Origin: Streptomyces endocoffeicus
Lineage (GTDB): Bacteria; Actinomycetota; Actinomycetes; Streptomycetales; Streptomycetaceae
Length of the DNA: 64,000 bases
Reading direction: 5' to 3'
Assembly: GCF_016741935.1 (NCBI RefSeq)
Contig: NZ_JAERRG010000028.1
Span: 1 to 64,000 of the forward strand
The notes beneath the pieces are model-generated. The model saw only the letters and a list, made by a program, of their open reading frames with translations. It was not told the DNA's origin and did not search any database. Position numbers and translations under genes: made by a program. Every line of letters starts with the position of its first letter. Position 1 is the first letter of the stretch. Below are positions 1 to 7,954 of the stretch, one piece after another.

Positions 1-58
1 TCCCGGCCGTGGCACGGGATCCGGGAAACCAGTAGCGCGGGCCCCGGGAAACGCGCGG

Positions 59-88
59 GTGGGTGCCGCTCCCGGGAGCGGCACCCAC
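59..88. terminator. Perfect 30-bp palindrome, likely terminator
   Basis: Two 15-bp arms (GTGGGTGCCGCTCCC and its complement) meet without a loop. It lies 13 bp beyond the stop codon of the minus-strand membrane protein gene, so it probably ends that transcript. No T-tract follows, which is usual in Streptomyces. Confidence 0.7.
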
Positions 89-101
89 CTGTCGGCGGAG
101 C

Positions 102-1115
102 TCAGTAGCGGTACTGCTCGTCGAAGCCCTGGGGGTAGCCCTGGTTCTGGCCCTGGTTCTGGCCCTGGTGCTGCTGCTGGTACGGGTACGCCTGCTGGTC
201 AGCCGGGGGCGCGGCGTCGCCCTCGCGCTGCTGCGGCACCCAGGGCCCGCCGGACTGCGTCACGTCGTACGCCGGGTCCGGCGAGGCGTAGCCGGCCTCG
301 GCCGCCCAGTGGTCGCCGCCGCCGTAGGAACCGCCGTACGGATCCTGCTGGCCGTAGGCCGCGTACTGGTCGGCGTACTGCTGCTGGCCGTACGCCTGCT
401 GGTCGTAGGGCTGCTGGTCGTAGGGCTGGGCCTGGGGCTGGGCACCGCCGTACGGGTCCTGGCCGTAGGCCGCGTACGCCTCGTTCCCATAGCCGTACTG
501 CCCGGCCTGGCCCATCTGGTCCGCGTAGACGTCCTGGCCGTAGTTGTGGCCCTGCCCCTGGCTGTGGTCCTGCTGCGCGCCGTAGCCGCCGTACGTCTCG
601 TACGCGCTGTAGCCGTCCGCCGCCGGCTCGCTGTACGCGCCCGAGGCCGGGGTGAAGGGCGACGGCTCCTCGTAGACGCCGTACTCACCGGTGTCGTCGG
701 GCATCGGCTGCGGCTGGTAGGTGGGCGGCTCCGGCTGGTAGCTGGGCGGCTCCGGCCGCGCCGACGGGACCGCCTCCAGGTCGGAGATCTCGAGGATGGG
801 CTCCTTGTCCGCGTCGTCCGGCCGGATGCTCTTCCCCTCGCGCCCCAGCAGCCCCGGAAGCCCGCCGCTCAGCGCCCAGCCCGCGGCGAAACCGCGCCGG
901 AAGGAGAGCGTCACATACGTCTGGCCGATGGCGAAGGCGATCGCGCCCGCCCCGATCACCGGAACCGACGGGATCAGCACACCGACGACCACACCCAGGA
1001 AGCCGACGAAGGCCAGCAGCCGCCAGCGGAGCCGCGCCTTGTACTGCAGGAGGACCTCTCCCAACAGCCATAGCGCGACGACGCCGAAAGCGATGTAGAG
1101 GACCGTCCAGCCCAT
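102..1115 (-). CDS. Membrane protein with a Tyr/Gln/Gly-rich low-complexity tail
   Basis: Predicted 337-residue protein of unknown function. The first ~75 residues hold about three hydrophobic segments (around 3-22, 33-50 and 55-72). A short acidic linker follows (around 105-125), and from about residue 130 to the end the chain is low complexity, built from YGQQ, YDQQ, YAAYGQ and PYGG units, with almost no charge or aliphatic residues. This resembles prion-like or RNA-granule tails in composition. The ATG at 1115 is chosen because AGAGGGG lies 6 nt upstream; a TTG at 1130 would add five residues. metF lies upstream on the same strand, 40 bp away, so the two may be cotranscribed. The Gln/Tyr tail could also act as a flexible cell-wall spacer; no enzymatic motif is visible. 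Confidence 0.8.
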   Translation of the reverse strand: MGWTVLYIAFGVVALWLLGEVLLQYKARLRWRLLAFVGFLGVVVGVLIPSVPVIGAGAIAFAIGQTYVTLSFRRGFAAGWALSGGLPGLLGREGKSIRPDDADKEPILEISDLEAVPSARPEPPSYQPEPPTYQPQPMPDDTGEYGVYEEPSPFTPASGAYSEPAADGYSAYETYGGYGAQQDHSQGQGHNYGQDVYADQMGQAGQYGYGNEAYAAYGQDPYGGAQPQAQPYDQQPYDQQAYGQQQYADQYAAYGQQDPYGGSYGGGDHWAAEAGYASPDPAYDVTQSGGPWVPQQREGDAAPPADQQAYPYQQQHQGQNQGQNQGYPQGFDEQYRY

Positions 1116-1155
1116 GCCCGCCCCTCTCAATGCGGCCGCCCGTCGGCTGCCGTCA

Positions 1156-2073
1156 TCAGGACCGCTGATGCAGTCCCAGATTCTCGTAGATTTCCAGCGT
1201 CGCCGTGGAGTGGTTCAGGGTAATGAAGTGCAGCCCGGGGATCTCCTCGGCCATCAACCGCGCGCACAGCTTCGTGGCGTAGTCGATCCCGATCGAGCGT
1301 ACAGCCGCCGGGTCGTCCTTCACCGCCAGGATCCGCTCAGCCAGTTCGGGCGGGAACGCCGCATTGCTGAGCTGCGCGAACCGCTCGATCTGCTTGACGT
1401 TCGTGACCGGCATGATCTCAGGGATGATGGGTGTCGTACAGCCCGCTGCGGCGACCCGGTCGCGCAGCCGCAGATAGTCCTCGGGGTAGAAGAACATCTG
1501 CGTGATGGCGAAGTCGGCGCCCGCGCGGCATTTGTCGATGAAGTGACGGATGTCGGTGTCCCAGTCCGTCGAGCGGGGGTGCATCTCGGGGAACGCGGCC
1601 ACGCCGACGCAGAAGTCGCCGGACTCCTTGATCAGCTGGACCAGATCGGCGGCGTAGTTGAGACCGTCGGGGTGCTGGACCCACTCCCCCATGGGATCGC
1701 CCGGCGGGTCGCCGCGCAGGGCCAGCATGTTCCGGATCCCGGCGCCGGCGTACTGCCCGATGATGTTGCGCAGCTGGGCCCGGGAGTGATTGACCGCGGT
1801 CAGATGGGCGACCGGGGTGAGCGTGGTGTCCGTCGCGATGCGCTCGGTGGCGCGCACGGTGCCCTCGCGGGAGGAACCGCCGGCTCCGTAGGTCACGGAG
1901 ACGAAGGTGGGCGAGACGGCTTCCAGCCTGCGGATGGCGTTCCACAGCGTCTGCTCGCCCTTCGCCGTTTTGGGGGCGAAGAATTCGAAGGAATACGACT
2001 GCTCGCCCGACGCGAGCAGATCGCGCACGGTTCGGGCGCGATCGGTCCTGGTGGAAGCGGTGCCTAGGGCCAT
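1156..2073 (-). CDS. metF: 5,10-methylenetetrahydrofolate reductase
   Basis: 305 residues, normal length for MetF. It reduces 5,10-methylene-THF to 5-methyl-THF with FAD and NAD(P)H, giving the methyl donor for methionine synthase in the cytosol. Visible signatures are YSFEFFAPK near residue 27 (the conserved Glu of the barrel), FVSVTYGAGG, the LALRGDPPGD loop and QMFFYPEDYLRLRD. The start ATG has no Shine-Dalgarno sequence; instead TAGCCT sits exactly 6 nt before it, which fits a leaderless mRNA. It is a monocistronic-looking gene or the head of a two-gene unit with the downstream membrane protein. A metF homologue (Rv2172c) also begins the corresponding mycobacterial cluster. Confidence 0.96.
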   Translation of the reverse strand: MALGTASTRTDRARTVRDLLASGEQSYSFEFFAPKTAKGEQTLWNAIRRLEAVSPTFVSVTYGAGGSSREGTVRATERIATDTTLTPVAHLTAVNHSRAQLRNIIGQYAGAGIRNMLALRGDPPGDPMGEWVQHPDGLNYAADLVQLIKESGDFCVGVAAFPEMHPRSTDWDTDIRHFIDKCRAGADFAITQMFFYPEDYLRLRDRVAAAGCTTPIIPEIMPVTNVKQIERFAQLSNAAFPPELAERILAVKDDPAAVRSIGIDYATKLCARLMAEEIPGLHFITLNHSTATLEIYENLGLHQRS

Positions 2074-2079
2074 ATGTGC

Positions 2080-2085
2080 AGGCTA
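2080..2085 (-). promoter_or_regulatory. -10 box for leaderless metF
   Basis: TAGCCT matches TANNNT and lies 6 nt upstream of the metF ATG, placing the transcription start at or next to the start codon. No clear -35 box is visible. Confidence 0.5.
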
Positions 2086-2259
2086 TCGACCCGGCCCGGC
2101 TACGCCCACCCGGCCTCGGAGATATGGGGGTTTTGCCAGCTTCCTGTCCGCAGTGCGGACAGTTCCGTACGCCTTCGACCGGCGGACGGGCCGGGCCGGA
2201 TGAAAGGTGGGTGAAACCCCGGTGAAAAGCCGGGCCGGGTCGCGGGGCGGGCTCCGCCC

Positions 2260-2375
2260 CGGTCAGGCCGGGGTTCCACCCCGGTCGGGCCGCGGCCCGC
2301 CCTGGTCGGGCCCCGCCCTTGGTCGGGCCGCGCCCTCGTCAGGCCGCGCCCTGGTCAGGCTCTGCCCCGGTCAGA
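2260..2375. repeat. Degenerate GGTCGGGCC-type minisatellite
   Basis: The stretch between metF and thiE holds about six imperfect copies of a 14-19 bp unit of the form GGTCGGGCCGCGCCCT. It runs into the thiE stop codon. No ORF or promoter is convincing in this spacer (2074-2370). Confidence 0.6.
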
Positions 2376-3039
2376 CCGCCGCGCGGACCCGCTTCGCCAG
2401 CTCGGCCGTCGCCCCCGCCGGATCCTCGGCGGCCGTGATGGCCCGGACCACGACGACGCGGCGGGCACCCGCCTCCAGGACCTGATCCAGGTTGGAGGCG
2501 TCGATTCCGCCGATGGCGAACCAGGGCCGCTCCGTGCCCAGCCCGGCGGCGTAGCGCACCAGGGACAACCCCGGGGCGGGGCGGCCCGGCTTGGTGGGGG
2601 TGGGCCAGCAGGGGCCGGTGCAGAAATAGTCGACACCGGGTTGGACGGCCGCCGCGTCCACCTCCGCCTCCGCGTGGGTGGAGCGCCCGATCAGCACGCC
2701 CTCGCCGAGGATCGCGCGCGCCGCGGGCACCGGCAGATCGCCCTGGCCCAGATGGAGCACATCCGAGCCGATGGCATGCGCGACATCGGCCCGGTCGTTG
2801 ACGGCCAGCAGCTTGCCGTGCCGACGGCAGGCGTCCGCGAAGACCTGGAGATACTCCAGCTCCTCGGCCGCCTCCAGCTCCTTCTCCCGCAGCTGGACGA
2901 TGTCCACCCCCGCCCCCAGGACGGCGTCCAGGAACTCCGGCAGATCGCCCTGGCGCTTCCGGGCGTCCGTGCACAGATAGAGGCGGGCGTCGGCCAGCCG
3001 CTCGCGAGCGGTGGGGGTGGGGGTGGCGGTGGTGGACAT
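2371..3039 (-). CDS. thiE: Thiamine-phosphate synthase
   Basis: 222 residues. ThiE joins HMP pyrophosphate and carboxythiazole phosphate to make thiamine phosphate. The TIM-barrel signatures are all present: VQLREKELE near residue 50, NDRADVAHAIGSDVLHLGQ near 100, GRSTH, the product loop GPCWPTPTKPG and WFAIGGID near 170. A Thr/Pro-rich N-terminus of about ten residues precedes the barrel. It is transcribed away from the thiOSG operon but within 3 kb of it. A strong hairpin (3062-3098) lies 22 nt before the ATG, while no TPP riboswitch is visible here, unlike in front of thiO. Confidence 0.95.
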   Translation of the reverse strand: MSTTATPTPTARERLADARLYLCTDARKRQGDLPEFLDAVLGAGVDIVQLREKELEAAEELEYLQVFADACRRHGKLLAVNDRADVAHAIGSDVLHLGQGDLPVPAARAILGEGVLIGRSTHAEAEVDAAAVQPGVDYFCTGPCWPTPTKPGRPAPGLSLVRYAAGLGTERPWFAIGGIDASNLDQVLEAGARRVVVVRAITAAEDPAGATAELAKRVRAAV

Positions 3040-3061
3040 GGGTTCCCCCGGAGGGTCGGGC

Positions 3062-3098
3062 GGCGTACGGGCCGTGCGTGGAGCCCGGCCCGTACGCC
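3062..3098. terminator. Strong 12-bp hairpin between the Rv2175c-like gene and thiE
   Basis: Arms GGCGTACGGGCC and GGCCCGTACGCC enclose a 13-nt loop. It may end the upstream minus-strand transcript or sit in the thiE 5' leader as an attenuator. It is followed by three copies of ATCAGGTG spaced about 12 bp apart (3105-3137). Confidence 0.6.
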
Positions 3099-3241
3099 AG
3101 GTGCGATCAGGTGGCCATCAGGTGGAGATCAGGTGCGATGACGACGGCGGAGGCGCGAAGCCCGCGCGCATACGACCAGCCCTGTACACAGGCCTGTGCA
3201 GGTGCTGGGCGCTGACGCCGTCGGACGGCAACGGCGGCGGT

Positions 3242-3607
3242 TCAGACGGCGAGGGCCTGGGCGCGCCGCTTCACCTCCGTACCGCGGTTCTCGCTCAGCG
3301 CCCGCGCCGGGGTGCCGGGCAGGCTCGGGTCGGGAGTGAAGAGCCACTCCAGCATCTCTTCGTCACTGAAGCCGTCGTCCTTCAGAAGCGTCAAGGTCCC
3401 CACGAGGCCCTTGACGACCTTTCCGTCACCGATGAACTCCTCGGGCACCTGAAGGACCCTGTTCTCGCCACGGCGAACGGCGATCAGCTGGCCCTCCTTG
3501 ATCAGCTGCCGGACGCGCGTCACCTCGGCCCCCAGCCGCTCGGCGACGTCGGGGAGGGTGAGCCAGGCAGGGACGAGAGCATCGATCTTTGCGTCAATCT
3601 CGGTCAC
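3242..3607 (-). CDS. Rv2175c-family DNA-binding protein
   Basis: 121 residues with a winged helix-turn-helix-like N-terminal half (LTLPDVAERLGAEVTRVRQLIKEGQLIAVRR, about residues 16-46) and a C-terminal part with LTLLKDDGFSDEEMLEWLF. This arrangement matches Rv2175c of M. tuberculosis, a DNA-binding substrate of the kinase PknL encoded beside it. A Ser/Thr kinase gene also lies nearby here (9121). I use the GTG at 3607; the longer frame reaching to 3874 is Arg/Pro/Gly-rich, shadow-like sequence. There is no clear ribosome binding site, and CAGGCT 6 nt upstream is a near match to TANNNT, so it may be leaderless. Phosphorylation of this protein is inference from the mycobacterial pair. Confidence 0.85.
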   Translation of the reverse strand: MTEIDAKIDALVPAWLTLPDVAERLGAEVTRVRQLIKEGQLIAVRRGENRVLQVPEEFIGDGKVVKGLVGTLTLLKDDGFSDEEMLEWLFTPDPSLPGTPARALSENRGTEVKRRAQALAV

Positions 3608-3688
3608 GGAACAAGCCTGCCATCTGGGACTGACAGTGGGTAGCCGGGCGCCCGCCACGCGGCCCGCCCGCCCCGCCCCGGGCACCCC

Positions 3689-3714
3689 GGCGGACCGCCG
3701 ATCGGCGGTCCGCC
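3689..3714. terminator. Hairpin after the FAD oxidoreductase
   Basis: Palindrome with arms GGCGGACCGCCG and CGGCGGTCCGCC around AT, ending 6 bp from the stop codon of the minus-strand oxidoreductase gene. It probably terminates that transcript. Confidence 0.7.
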
Positions 3715-3720
3715 CGCCGG

Positions 3721-4974
3721 TCAGAGGACGGCCGACTTCAGCGGCACCGAGGGGTCCTCGGCCCGCGTCCGGTCCAGCCGGGCGCCGCGCTCGATCAGCT
3801 TGCGGCCCTGGGCCAGATCGCGCGGACGGCCGACGGCCAGCAGGGCGACCAGGGCGCCCTCGCGCAGCCAGCACACCGACCAGGCGGCACCGGCCGGATC
3901 GCCGCGCCAGACCAGCTCGTCGGCCTCCGAGTGGTGCCCGGCGTACTGCACGAAGCGCCCGAACTGCTCGGACCAGAAGTACGGCACCGGGTCGTAGACC
4001 ACACCGGGGAAGTGGGCGGCCGTCCGGCTCCCCACCACATTGGCGGCGACGGTACGCGGCCCCTGGAGCGCGTTGTCCCAGTGGTGCACCAGCAGCCGCG
4101 TCCCGTAGCGGGCGGACGGGAAGGAGGCGCAGTCGCCGACCGCGTAGACGTCCGGCGCGGAGGTGCGCAGCCGGTCGTCGGCGACGACGGACCGGTCCTC
4201 GGCCAGCTCCACGCCCGAGCCCGCCAGCCAGTCCGTGGCCGGTCGGGCCCCGATCCCGACGACCACCGCGCCGGCGCGCAGCCGGGTGCCGTCGCCGAGC
4301 AGCAGCCCGCTCTCGTCGACCGAGGCCACCCGGGCGCCCGTGACCAGCCGGGCGCCGTAGTCCTCGTACCAGGCCGCCATGGGGGCCGCGACCTCGGCCG
4401 GGAGCGCGCCCGCCAGCGGCCGGTCCGCGGCCTCGACGACGGTCACGGCGCAGCCCGCCTCGCGCGCCGCCGTGGCGAACTCCGCGCCGATCCAGCCCGC
4501 CCCGACGACCGCGATCTCGCGCTGCCGGGCGAGCACCGGGCGCAGCCGCTCGGCGTCGTCCAGGGTGCGCAGCAGATGGACGCCGGGCTCTCCTTCGCCG
4601 CCCGGCAGCGGGATCGGCTCGGCTCCGGTGGCGATCACCAGGACGTCGTACGGGAGCTGGCCGGTCGCGGTCTCGACGAGCCGCTTGTCCGGGCGCAGGC
4701 CGGTGACCTGGACGCCGAGGCGCAGGCCGATGCCGAGCCCGGCGTAGTCCACGTCGAGCGTCGAGCCCTCGGCCTTTCCGAGCAGTACGGCCTTGGACAG
4801 CGGGGGCCGGTCGTAGGGCTGGTGGGGTTCCGCGCCCAGAAGGACGATCTCGCCGGTCCAGCCCTGTTCGCGCAGCGCGACGGCGGTTTGCACCCCCGCC
4901 ATGCCCGCGCCGACGATCACCACGCGCTGTCCGGCGCCGTTCGAGGACGGCTTCGTCGTCGTCTCATCGCTCAC
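3721..4974 (-). CDS. NAD(P)/FAD-dependent oxidoreductase, ferredoxin-reductase type
   Basis: 417 residues. An FAD-binding Rossmann motif VVIVGAGMAGVQTAVALRE begins near residue 17, a second NAD(P)H-binding motif AVVGAGWIGAEFATAARE lies in the middle, and the FAD-contacting VYAVGDCASF follows. The layout is that of monooxygenase ferredoxin reductases and rubredoxin reductases. The electron acceptor is unknown; no ferredoxin gene is adjacent. The GTG at 4974 is preferred: TACAGT lies exactly 6 nt before it (leaderless type), while the open frame upstream to 5301 runs through a G-rich repeat. It sits between thiE and the thiO riboswitch, but a role in thiamine synthesis is not shown. Confidence 0.88.
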   Translation of the reverse strand: MSDETTTKPSSNGAGQRVVIVGAGMAGVQTAVALREQGWTGEIVLLGAEPHQPYDRPPLSKAVLLGKAEGSTLDVDYAGLGIGLRLGVQVTGLRPDKRLVETATGQLPYDVLVIATGAEPIPLPGGEGEPGVHLLRTLDDAERLRPVLARQREIAVVGAGWIGAEFATAAREAGCAVTVVEAADRPLAGALPAEVAAPMAAWYEDYGARLVTGARVASVDESGLLLGDGTRLRAGAVVVGIGARPATDWLAGSGVELAEDRSVVADDRLRTSAPDVYAVGDCASFPSARYGTRLLVHHWDNALQGPRTVAANVVGSRTAAHFPGVVYDPVPYFWSEQFGRFVQYAGHHSEADELVWRGDPAGAAWSVCWLREGALVALLAVGRPRDLAQGRKLIERGARLDRTRAEDPSVPLKSAVL

Positions 4975-4980
4975 ACGATC

Positions 4981-4986
4981 ACTGTA
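4981..4986 (-). promoter_or_regulatory. -10 box for leaderless oxidoreductase gene
   Basis: TACAGT (TANNNT) 6 nt before the GTG start at 4974; no Shine-Dalgarno sequence is present. Confidence 0.5.
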
Positions 4987-5059
4987 TTGCGGCTGGTGGG
5001 GCGGACTGGAGAGCGGCGTACGAGAGGTCGGACACAGAGCGGGGGGCCGGACGGGGGTG

Positions 5060-5098
5060 CGAGGGGGTGGGAGGGGGTGGGAGGGGGTGGGAGGGGGC
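5060..5098. repeat. G-run tandem repeat with quadruplex potential
   Basis: About 3.5 copies of the 10-bp unit GAGGGGGTGG, giving seven or more G-tracts of three to five bases in 40 bp. It lies between the oxidoreductase promoter and the thiO riboswitch. The remaining spacer (about 5100-5230) is a GGGGCTCCGCCCC-type dispersed repeat. Confidence 0.75.
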
Positions 5099-5300
5099 CG
5101 GACGGAGGGTGCGGGCTGGGGGCGCCTCCGGCGGTGGGCCCCCACCCCGCCCCTCCCCGAAACGAAGGGGCCGCGCCCCCTCGGCCCCCGCCGGGGCTCC
5201 GCCCCGGACCCCGCTCCTGAGCCGGAGGAGCTGGTTCGGCTGGTGTACGGCCGGTCTTTCGGGCGATTCGGGGCGCGTACTAGGGTGGCGGGACAGAGCA

Positions 5301-5392
5301 CTCGCGGGAGCCCGGGCGGACCGGGCTGAGAGGGAGGCTGGAACGGCCTCCGACCGTACGAACCTGATCCGGGTCATGCCGGCGAAGGGAGG
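5301..5392 (+). promoter_or_regulatory. TPP riboswitch (THI element)
   Basis: The conserved core GGGCTGAGAGGGA is followed after a short hairpin by ACCTGATCCGGGTCATGCC and GGCGAAGGGA, the two diagnostic TPP-binding blocks. The thiO ribosome binding site (GAAGGGAGG) overlaps the 3' end, and the GTG start follows within 10 nt. No terminator stem separates them, so thiamine pyrophosphate most likely blocks translation initiation. Confidence 0.93.
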
Positions 5393-5398
5393 GGCAGC

Positions 5399-6658
5399 GT
5401 GTCCACGCACGCACCAGGTCTCGACGACGGACCTCACACCTCAGGCGGGCCGCCACCCGGCGGACGCTACGACGCCCTCGTCATCGGGGGCGGCATCATC
5501 GGGCTGGTCACGGCCTGGCGGGCGGCCCAGCGGGGGCTGCGTACCGCGCTCGTCGACCCCGCGCCCGGCGGCGGGGCCGCCTGGGTCGCGGCCGGGATGC
5601 TGGCGGCCGTCACCGAGCTGCACTACGGCGAGCAGACCCTGCTCGGCCTCAACATGGCCTCCGCGCGCCGCTATCCGGACTTCGTGGCCGAGCTGCAAGA
5701 GGCGAGCGGCCAGGACGTGGGCCATCGGGCGTGCGGCACGCTCGCCGTCGCGTTCGACGCCGACGACCGCGCCCATCTGCGCGAGCTCCACACCTTCCAG
5801 CAGGGGCTCGGACTGGAGTCCGAGTGGCTGACGGGGCGTGAATGCCGCCGTCTGGAACCGATGCTCTCGCCGGGCGTACACGGCGGGCTGCGTGTCGCCG
5901 GTGACCACCAGGTGGATCCGCGGCGGCTCACGGCGGCGCTGCTCACCGCGTGCGAGCGGGCCGGGGTCGCCTTCCACCGCGACCGCGCGGAACGGCTGCT
6001 GCTGGCCGGCGACCGCGCCACCGGAGTCGAGCTGACGGGGGGCGTACGGCTGGCCGCCGAGCGGACCGTACTGGCCGCCGGAAGCCTCAGCGGACGGCTC
6101 GCGGGCGTTCCTGAGGACGTCCTGCCGCCCGTACGGCCCGTCAAGGGGCAGGTGGTGCGGCTGTCGGTGCCCGAGCGGTACGCGCCGTTCCTCTCCCGGA
6201 CCGTACGGGCCGTGGTGCGCGGCGGGCCGGTCTACCTGGTGCCGCGCGAGAACGGCGAGCTGGTCATCGGCGCGACCAGCGAGGAGCTGGGCTGGGACAC
6301 CACGGTCACCGCGGGCGGGGTGTACGAACTGCTGCGGGACGCCCATGAGGTGGTGCCCGGCATCACCGAACTGCCGCTGGTGGAGACGTGCGCCGGGCTC
6401 CGCCCCGGCTCCCCCGACAACGCCCCGATGCTCGGCCCGACCGCGCTGCCGGGGCTGTCGCTGGCCACCGGCCACTTCCGCAACGGCGTACTCCTCACCC
6501 CGATCACCGGCGATGTCATGGCCGAGTCCCTGGCCGGCGGAGAACTCCCCCCGGAGGCCCAGCCGTTCACCCCCCAGCGCTTCACGGCCCGCTCGGCGAC
6601 TCCCTCTCCCGGTGCCCCCGGCGCCGCGCACTCCCCAGCACAGGAGCAGCACATATGA
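5399..6658 (+). CDS. thiO: Glycine oxidase ThiO
   Basis: 419 residues. ThiO is an FAD enzyme that oxidises glycine to dehydroglycine (iminoglycine), a precursor of the thiazole ring of thiamine. The dinucleotide-binding motif ALVIGGGIIGLVTAWRAAQ begins near residue 26, and the FAD-contact motif AAWVAAGMLAAVTE follows near 60. C-terminal signatures include ETCAGLRPGSPDNAPMLGP and the GHFRNGVLLTP loop. The GTG start directly follows the TPP riboswitch and its GAAGGGAGG site. The TGA stop overlaps the thiS ATG (ATGA), so thiO, thiS and thiG form one operon under TPP control. Confidence 0.95.
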   Translation: MSTHAPGLDDGPHTSGGPPPGGRYDALVIGGGIIGLVTAWRAAQRGLRTALVDPAPGGGAAWVAAGMLAAVTELHYGEQTLLGLNMASARRYPDFVAELQEASGQDVGHRACGTLAVAFDADDRAHLRELHTFQQGLGLESEWLTGRECRRLEPMLSPGVHGGLRVAGDHQVDPRRLTAALLTACERAGVAFHRDRAERLLLAGDRATGVELTGGVRLAAERTVLAAGSLSGRLAGVPEDVLPPVRPVKGQVVRLSVPERYAPFLSRTVRAVVRGGPVYLVPRENGELVIGATSEELGWDTTVTAGGVYELLRDAHEVVPGITELPLVETCAGLRPGSPDNAPMLGPTALPGLSLATGHFRNGVLLTPITGDVMAESLAGGELPPEAQPFTPQRFTARSATPSPGAPGAAHSPAQEQHI

Positions 6659-6855
6659 CCGTCTCCGTCAACGGCGAGCCTCGCGAGGTGCCCGAGGGCA
6701 CCACGCTCGACCGGCTCGTCGCGACCCTCACCCAGGCGCCCTCGGGTGTCGCCGCCGCCGTCAACGAGACGGTTGTCCCGCGCACCCAGTGGTCCGCGAC
6801 CTCGCTCGGCGACGGTGATCGTGTCGAGGTCCTCACCGCGGTCCAAGGAGGCTGA
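6655..6855 (+). CDS. thiS: Sulfur carrier protein ThiS
   Basis: 66 residues, ubiquitin-like fold, ending in the obligatory Gly-Gly (LTAVQGG), which is adenylated and thiocarboxylated to deliver sulfur to the thiazole. It starts with ATG overlapping the thiO stop, with AGGAG about 8 nt upstream. ThiF is not in the window. The cysteine desulfurase-TusA fusion at 53794 is a possible but unproven sulfur source. Confidence 0.96.
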   Translation: MTVSVNGEPREVPEGTTLDRLVATLTQAPSGVAAAVNETVVPRTQWSATSLGDGDRVEVLTAVQGG

Positions 6856-6863
6856 TCCCACCC

Positions 6864-7754
6864 ATGGCTCCGACCACGACCACCACGAATGCCGTGACCA
6901 CCGCGAACACCGAAGCCGCCACCAGTGTTTACGGCGCCGCCGACCGCGCGTCGCTCGCCGCGCCCGACCCGCTCACCATCGCCGGGACCGACTTCGGCTC
7001 CCGGCTGATCATGGGCACGGGCGGCGCGCCCAGCCTGGAAATCCTGGAGCGTTCGCTGCTGGCCTCCGGCACCGAGCTGACGACCGTCGCGATGCGGCGG
7101 CTCGACCCCACGGTGCAGGGGTCGGTGCTCTCCGTGCTGAACCGGCACGGGATCCGCCCGCTGCCCAACACCGCCGGGTGTTTCACCGCCGGTGAGGCCG
7201 TGCTCACCGCCCGCCTCGCCCGGGAGGCCCTGGGCACGGACTGGGTGAAGCTGGAGGTGGTCGCCGACGAGCGCACTCTGCTCCCCGATCCGATTGAGCT
7301 GCTGGACGCCGCCGAGATCCTGGTGGACGACGGGTTCACGGTCCTGCCGTACACCAACGACGATCCGATCCTGGCCCGGAAGCTGGAGGACGTCGGCTGC
7401 GCCGCGATCATGCCGCTCGGCTCGCCGATCGGCTCCGGGCTCGGCATCCGCAATCCGCACAACTTCCAGCTGATCACCGAGCGGGCCACCGTGCCGGTGA
7501 TCCTGGACGCGGGCGCGGGCACGGCGTCGGACGCCGCGCTGGCCATGGAGCTGGGGTGTGCGGCGGTCATGCTCGCCTCGGCCGTCACCCGGGCCCAGGA
7601 GCCGGAGCTGATGGCGGGGGCGATGCGGTACGCGGTGGAGGCGGGGCGGCTGGCCCACCGGGCGGGCCGGATCCCGCGCCGCCACTTCGCCGAGGCGTCG
7701 AGCCCGGCCGAGGGCCTGGCCGCGCTGGATCCCGAGCGCCCGGCCTTCGGCTAG
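6864..7754 (+). CDS. thiG: Thiazole synthase ThiG
   Basis: 296 residues. ThiG condenses deoxyxylulose phosphate, iminoglycine and ThiS thiocarboxylate into the thiazole phosphate. The catalytic Lys lies in GTDWVKLEVVAD, and other barrel signatures are SRLIMGTGG, PLGSPIGSGLGIRNPHN, VILDAGAGTASDAALAMELG and SAVTRAQ. The N-terminus carries about 35 extra Thr/Ala-rich residues before the family's usual start (DPLTIAG). An AAGGAGG site 12 nt before the ATG still supports this start. It is the last gene of the riboswitch operon; the next 820 bp are repeats without a gene. Confidence 0.95.
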   Translation: MAPTTTTTNAVTTANTEAATSVYGAADRASLAAPDPLTIAGTDFGSRLIMGTGGAPSLEILERSLLASGTELTTVAMRRLDPTVQGSVLSVLNRHGIRPLPNTAGCFTAGEAVLTARLAREALGTDWVKLEVVADERTLLPDPIELLDAAEILVDDGFTVLPYTNDDPILARKLEDVGCAAIMPLGSPIGSGLGIRNPHNFQLITERATVPVILDAGAGTASDAALAMELGCAAVMLASAVTRAQEPELMAGAMRYAVEAGRLAHRAGRIPRRHFAEASSPAEGLAALDPERPAFG

Positions 7755-7777
7755 CGCGCGTTCGTCGGATGACGGAT

Positions 7778-7847
7778 CTTGACGCCTGCGGCGGGCTGTT
7801 CCCCTCCCCGCCCCTTCCCACAACTGGGGCTCCGCCCCAGACCCCGG
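7778..7847 (+). repeat. Dispersed 70-bp repeat, copy 1
   Basis: It begins GACGCCTGCGGCGGGCTGTT, passes through CTCCCCGCCCCTTCC and ends in the hairpin GGGGCTCCGCCCC. Near-identical copies lie at 40357 and 60331 (same strand) and at 60781 (reverse), with shortened reverse copies at 32070 and 40651. Here it follows thiG and could serve as its terminator. Confidence 0.8.
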
Positions 7848-7954
7848 GGGTCCAGGGGCTGCGAAGCCCCTGCCACGCGCCGGACGCCCCCTGGGCCCTG
7901 AGCCTTCGGCCAGGCCCCGGCCCTCGGCCGGCCGGTGTCCGGGCCCCGCGGGGC

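Noticed and set aside
3062..3098. A second TPP riboswitch before thiE
   Set aside because: There is only a simple hairpin; neither the CTGAGA nor the ACCTGATCC block is present.
4975..5301. 109-residue extension of the FAD oxidoreductase
   Set aside because: It is low complexity, passes through the G-rich repeat, and the GTG at 4974 directly precedes the conserved FAD motif with a leaderless -10.
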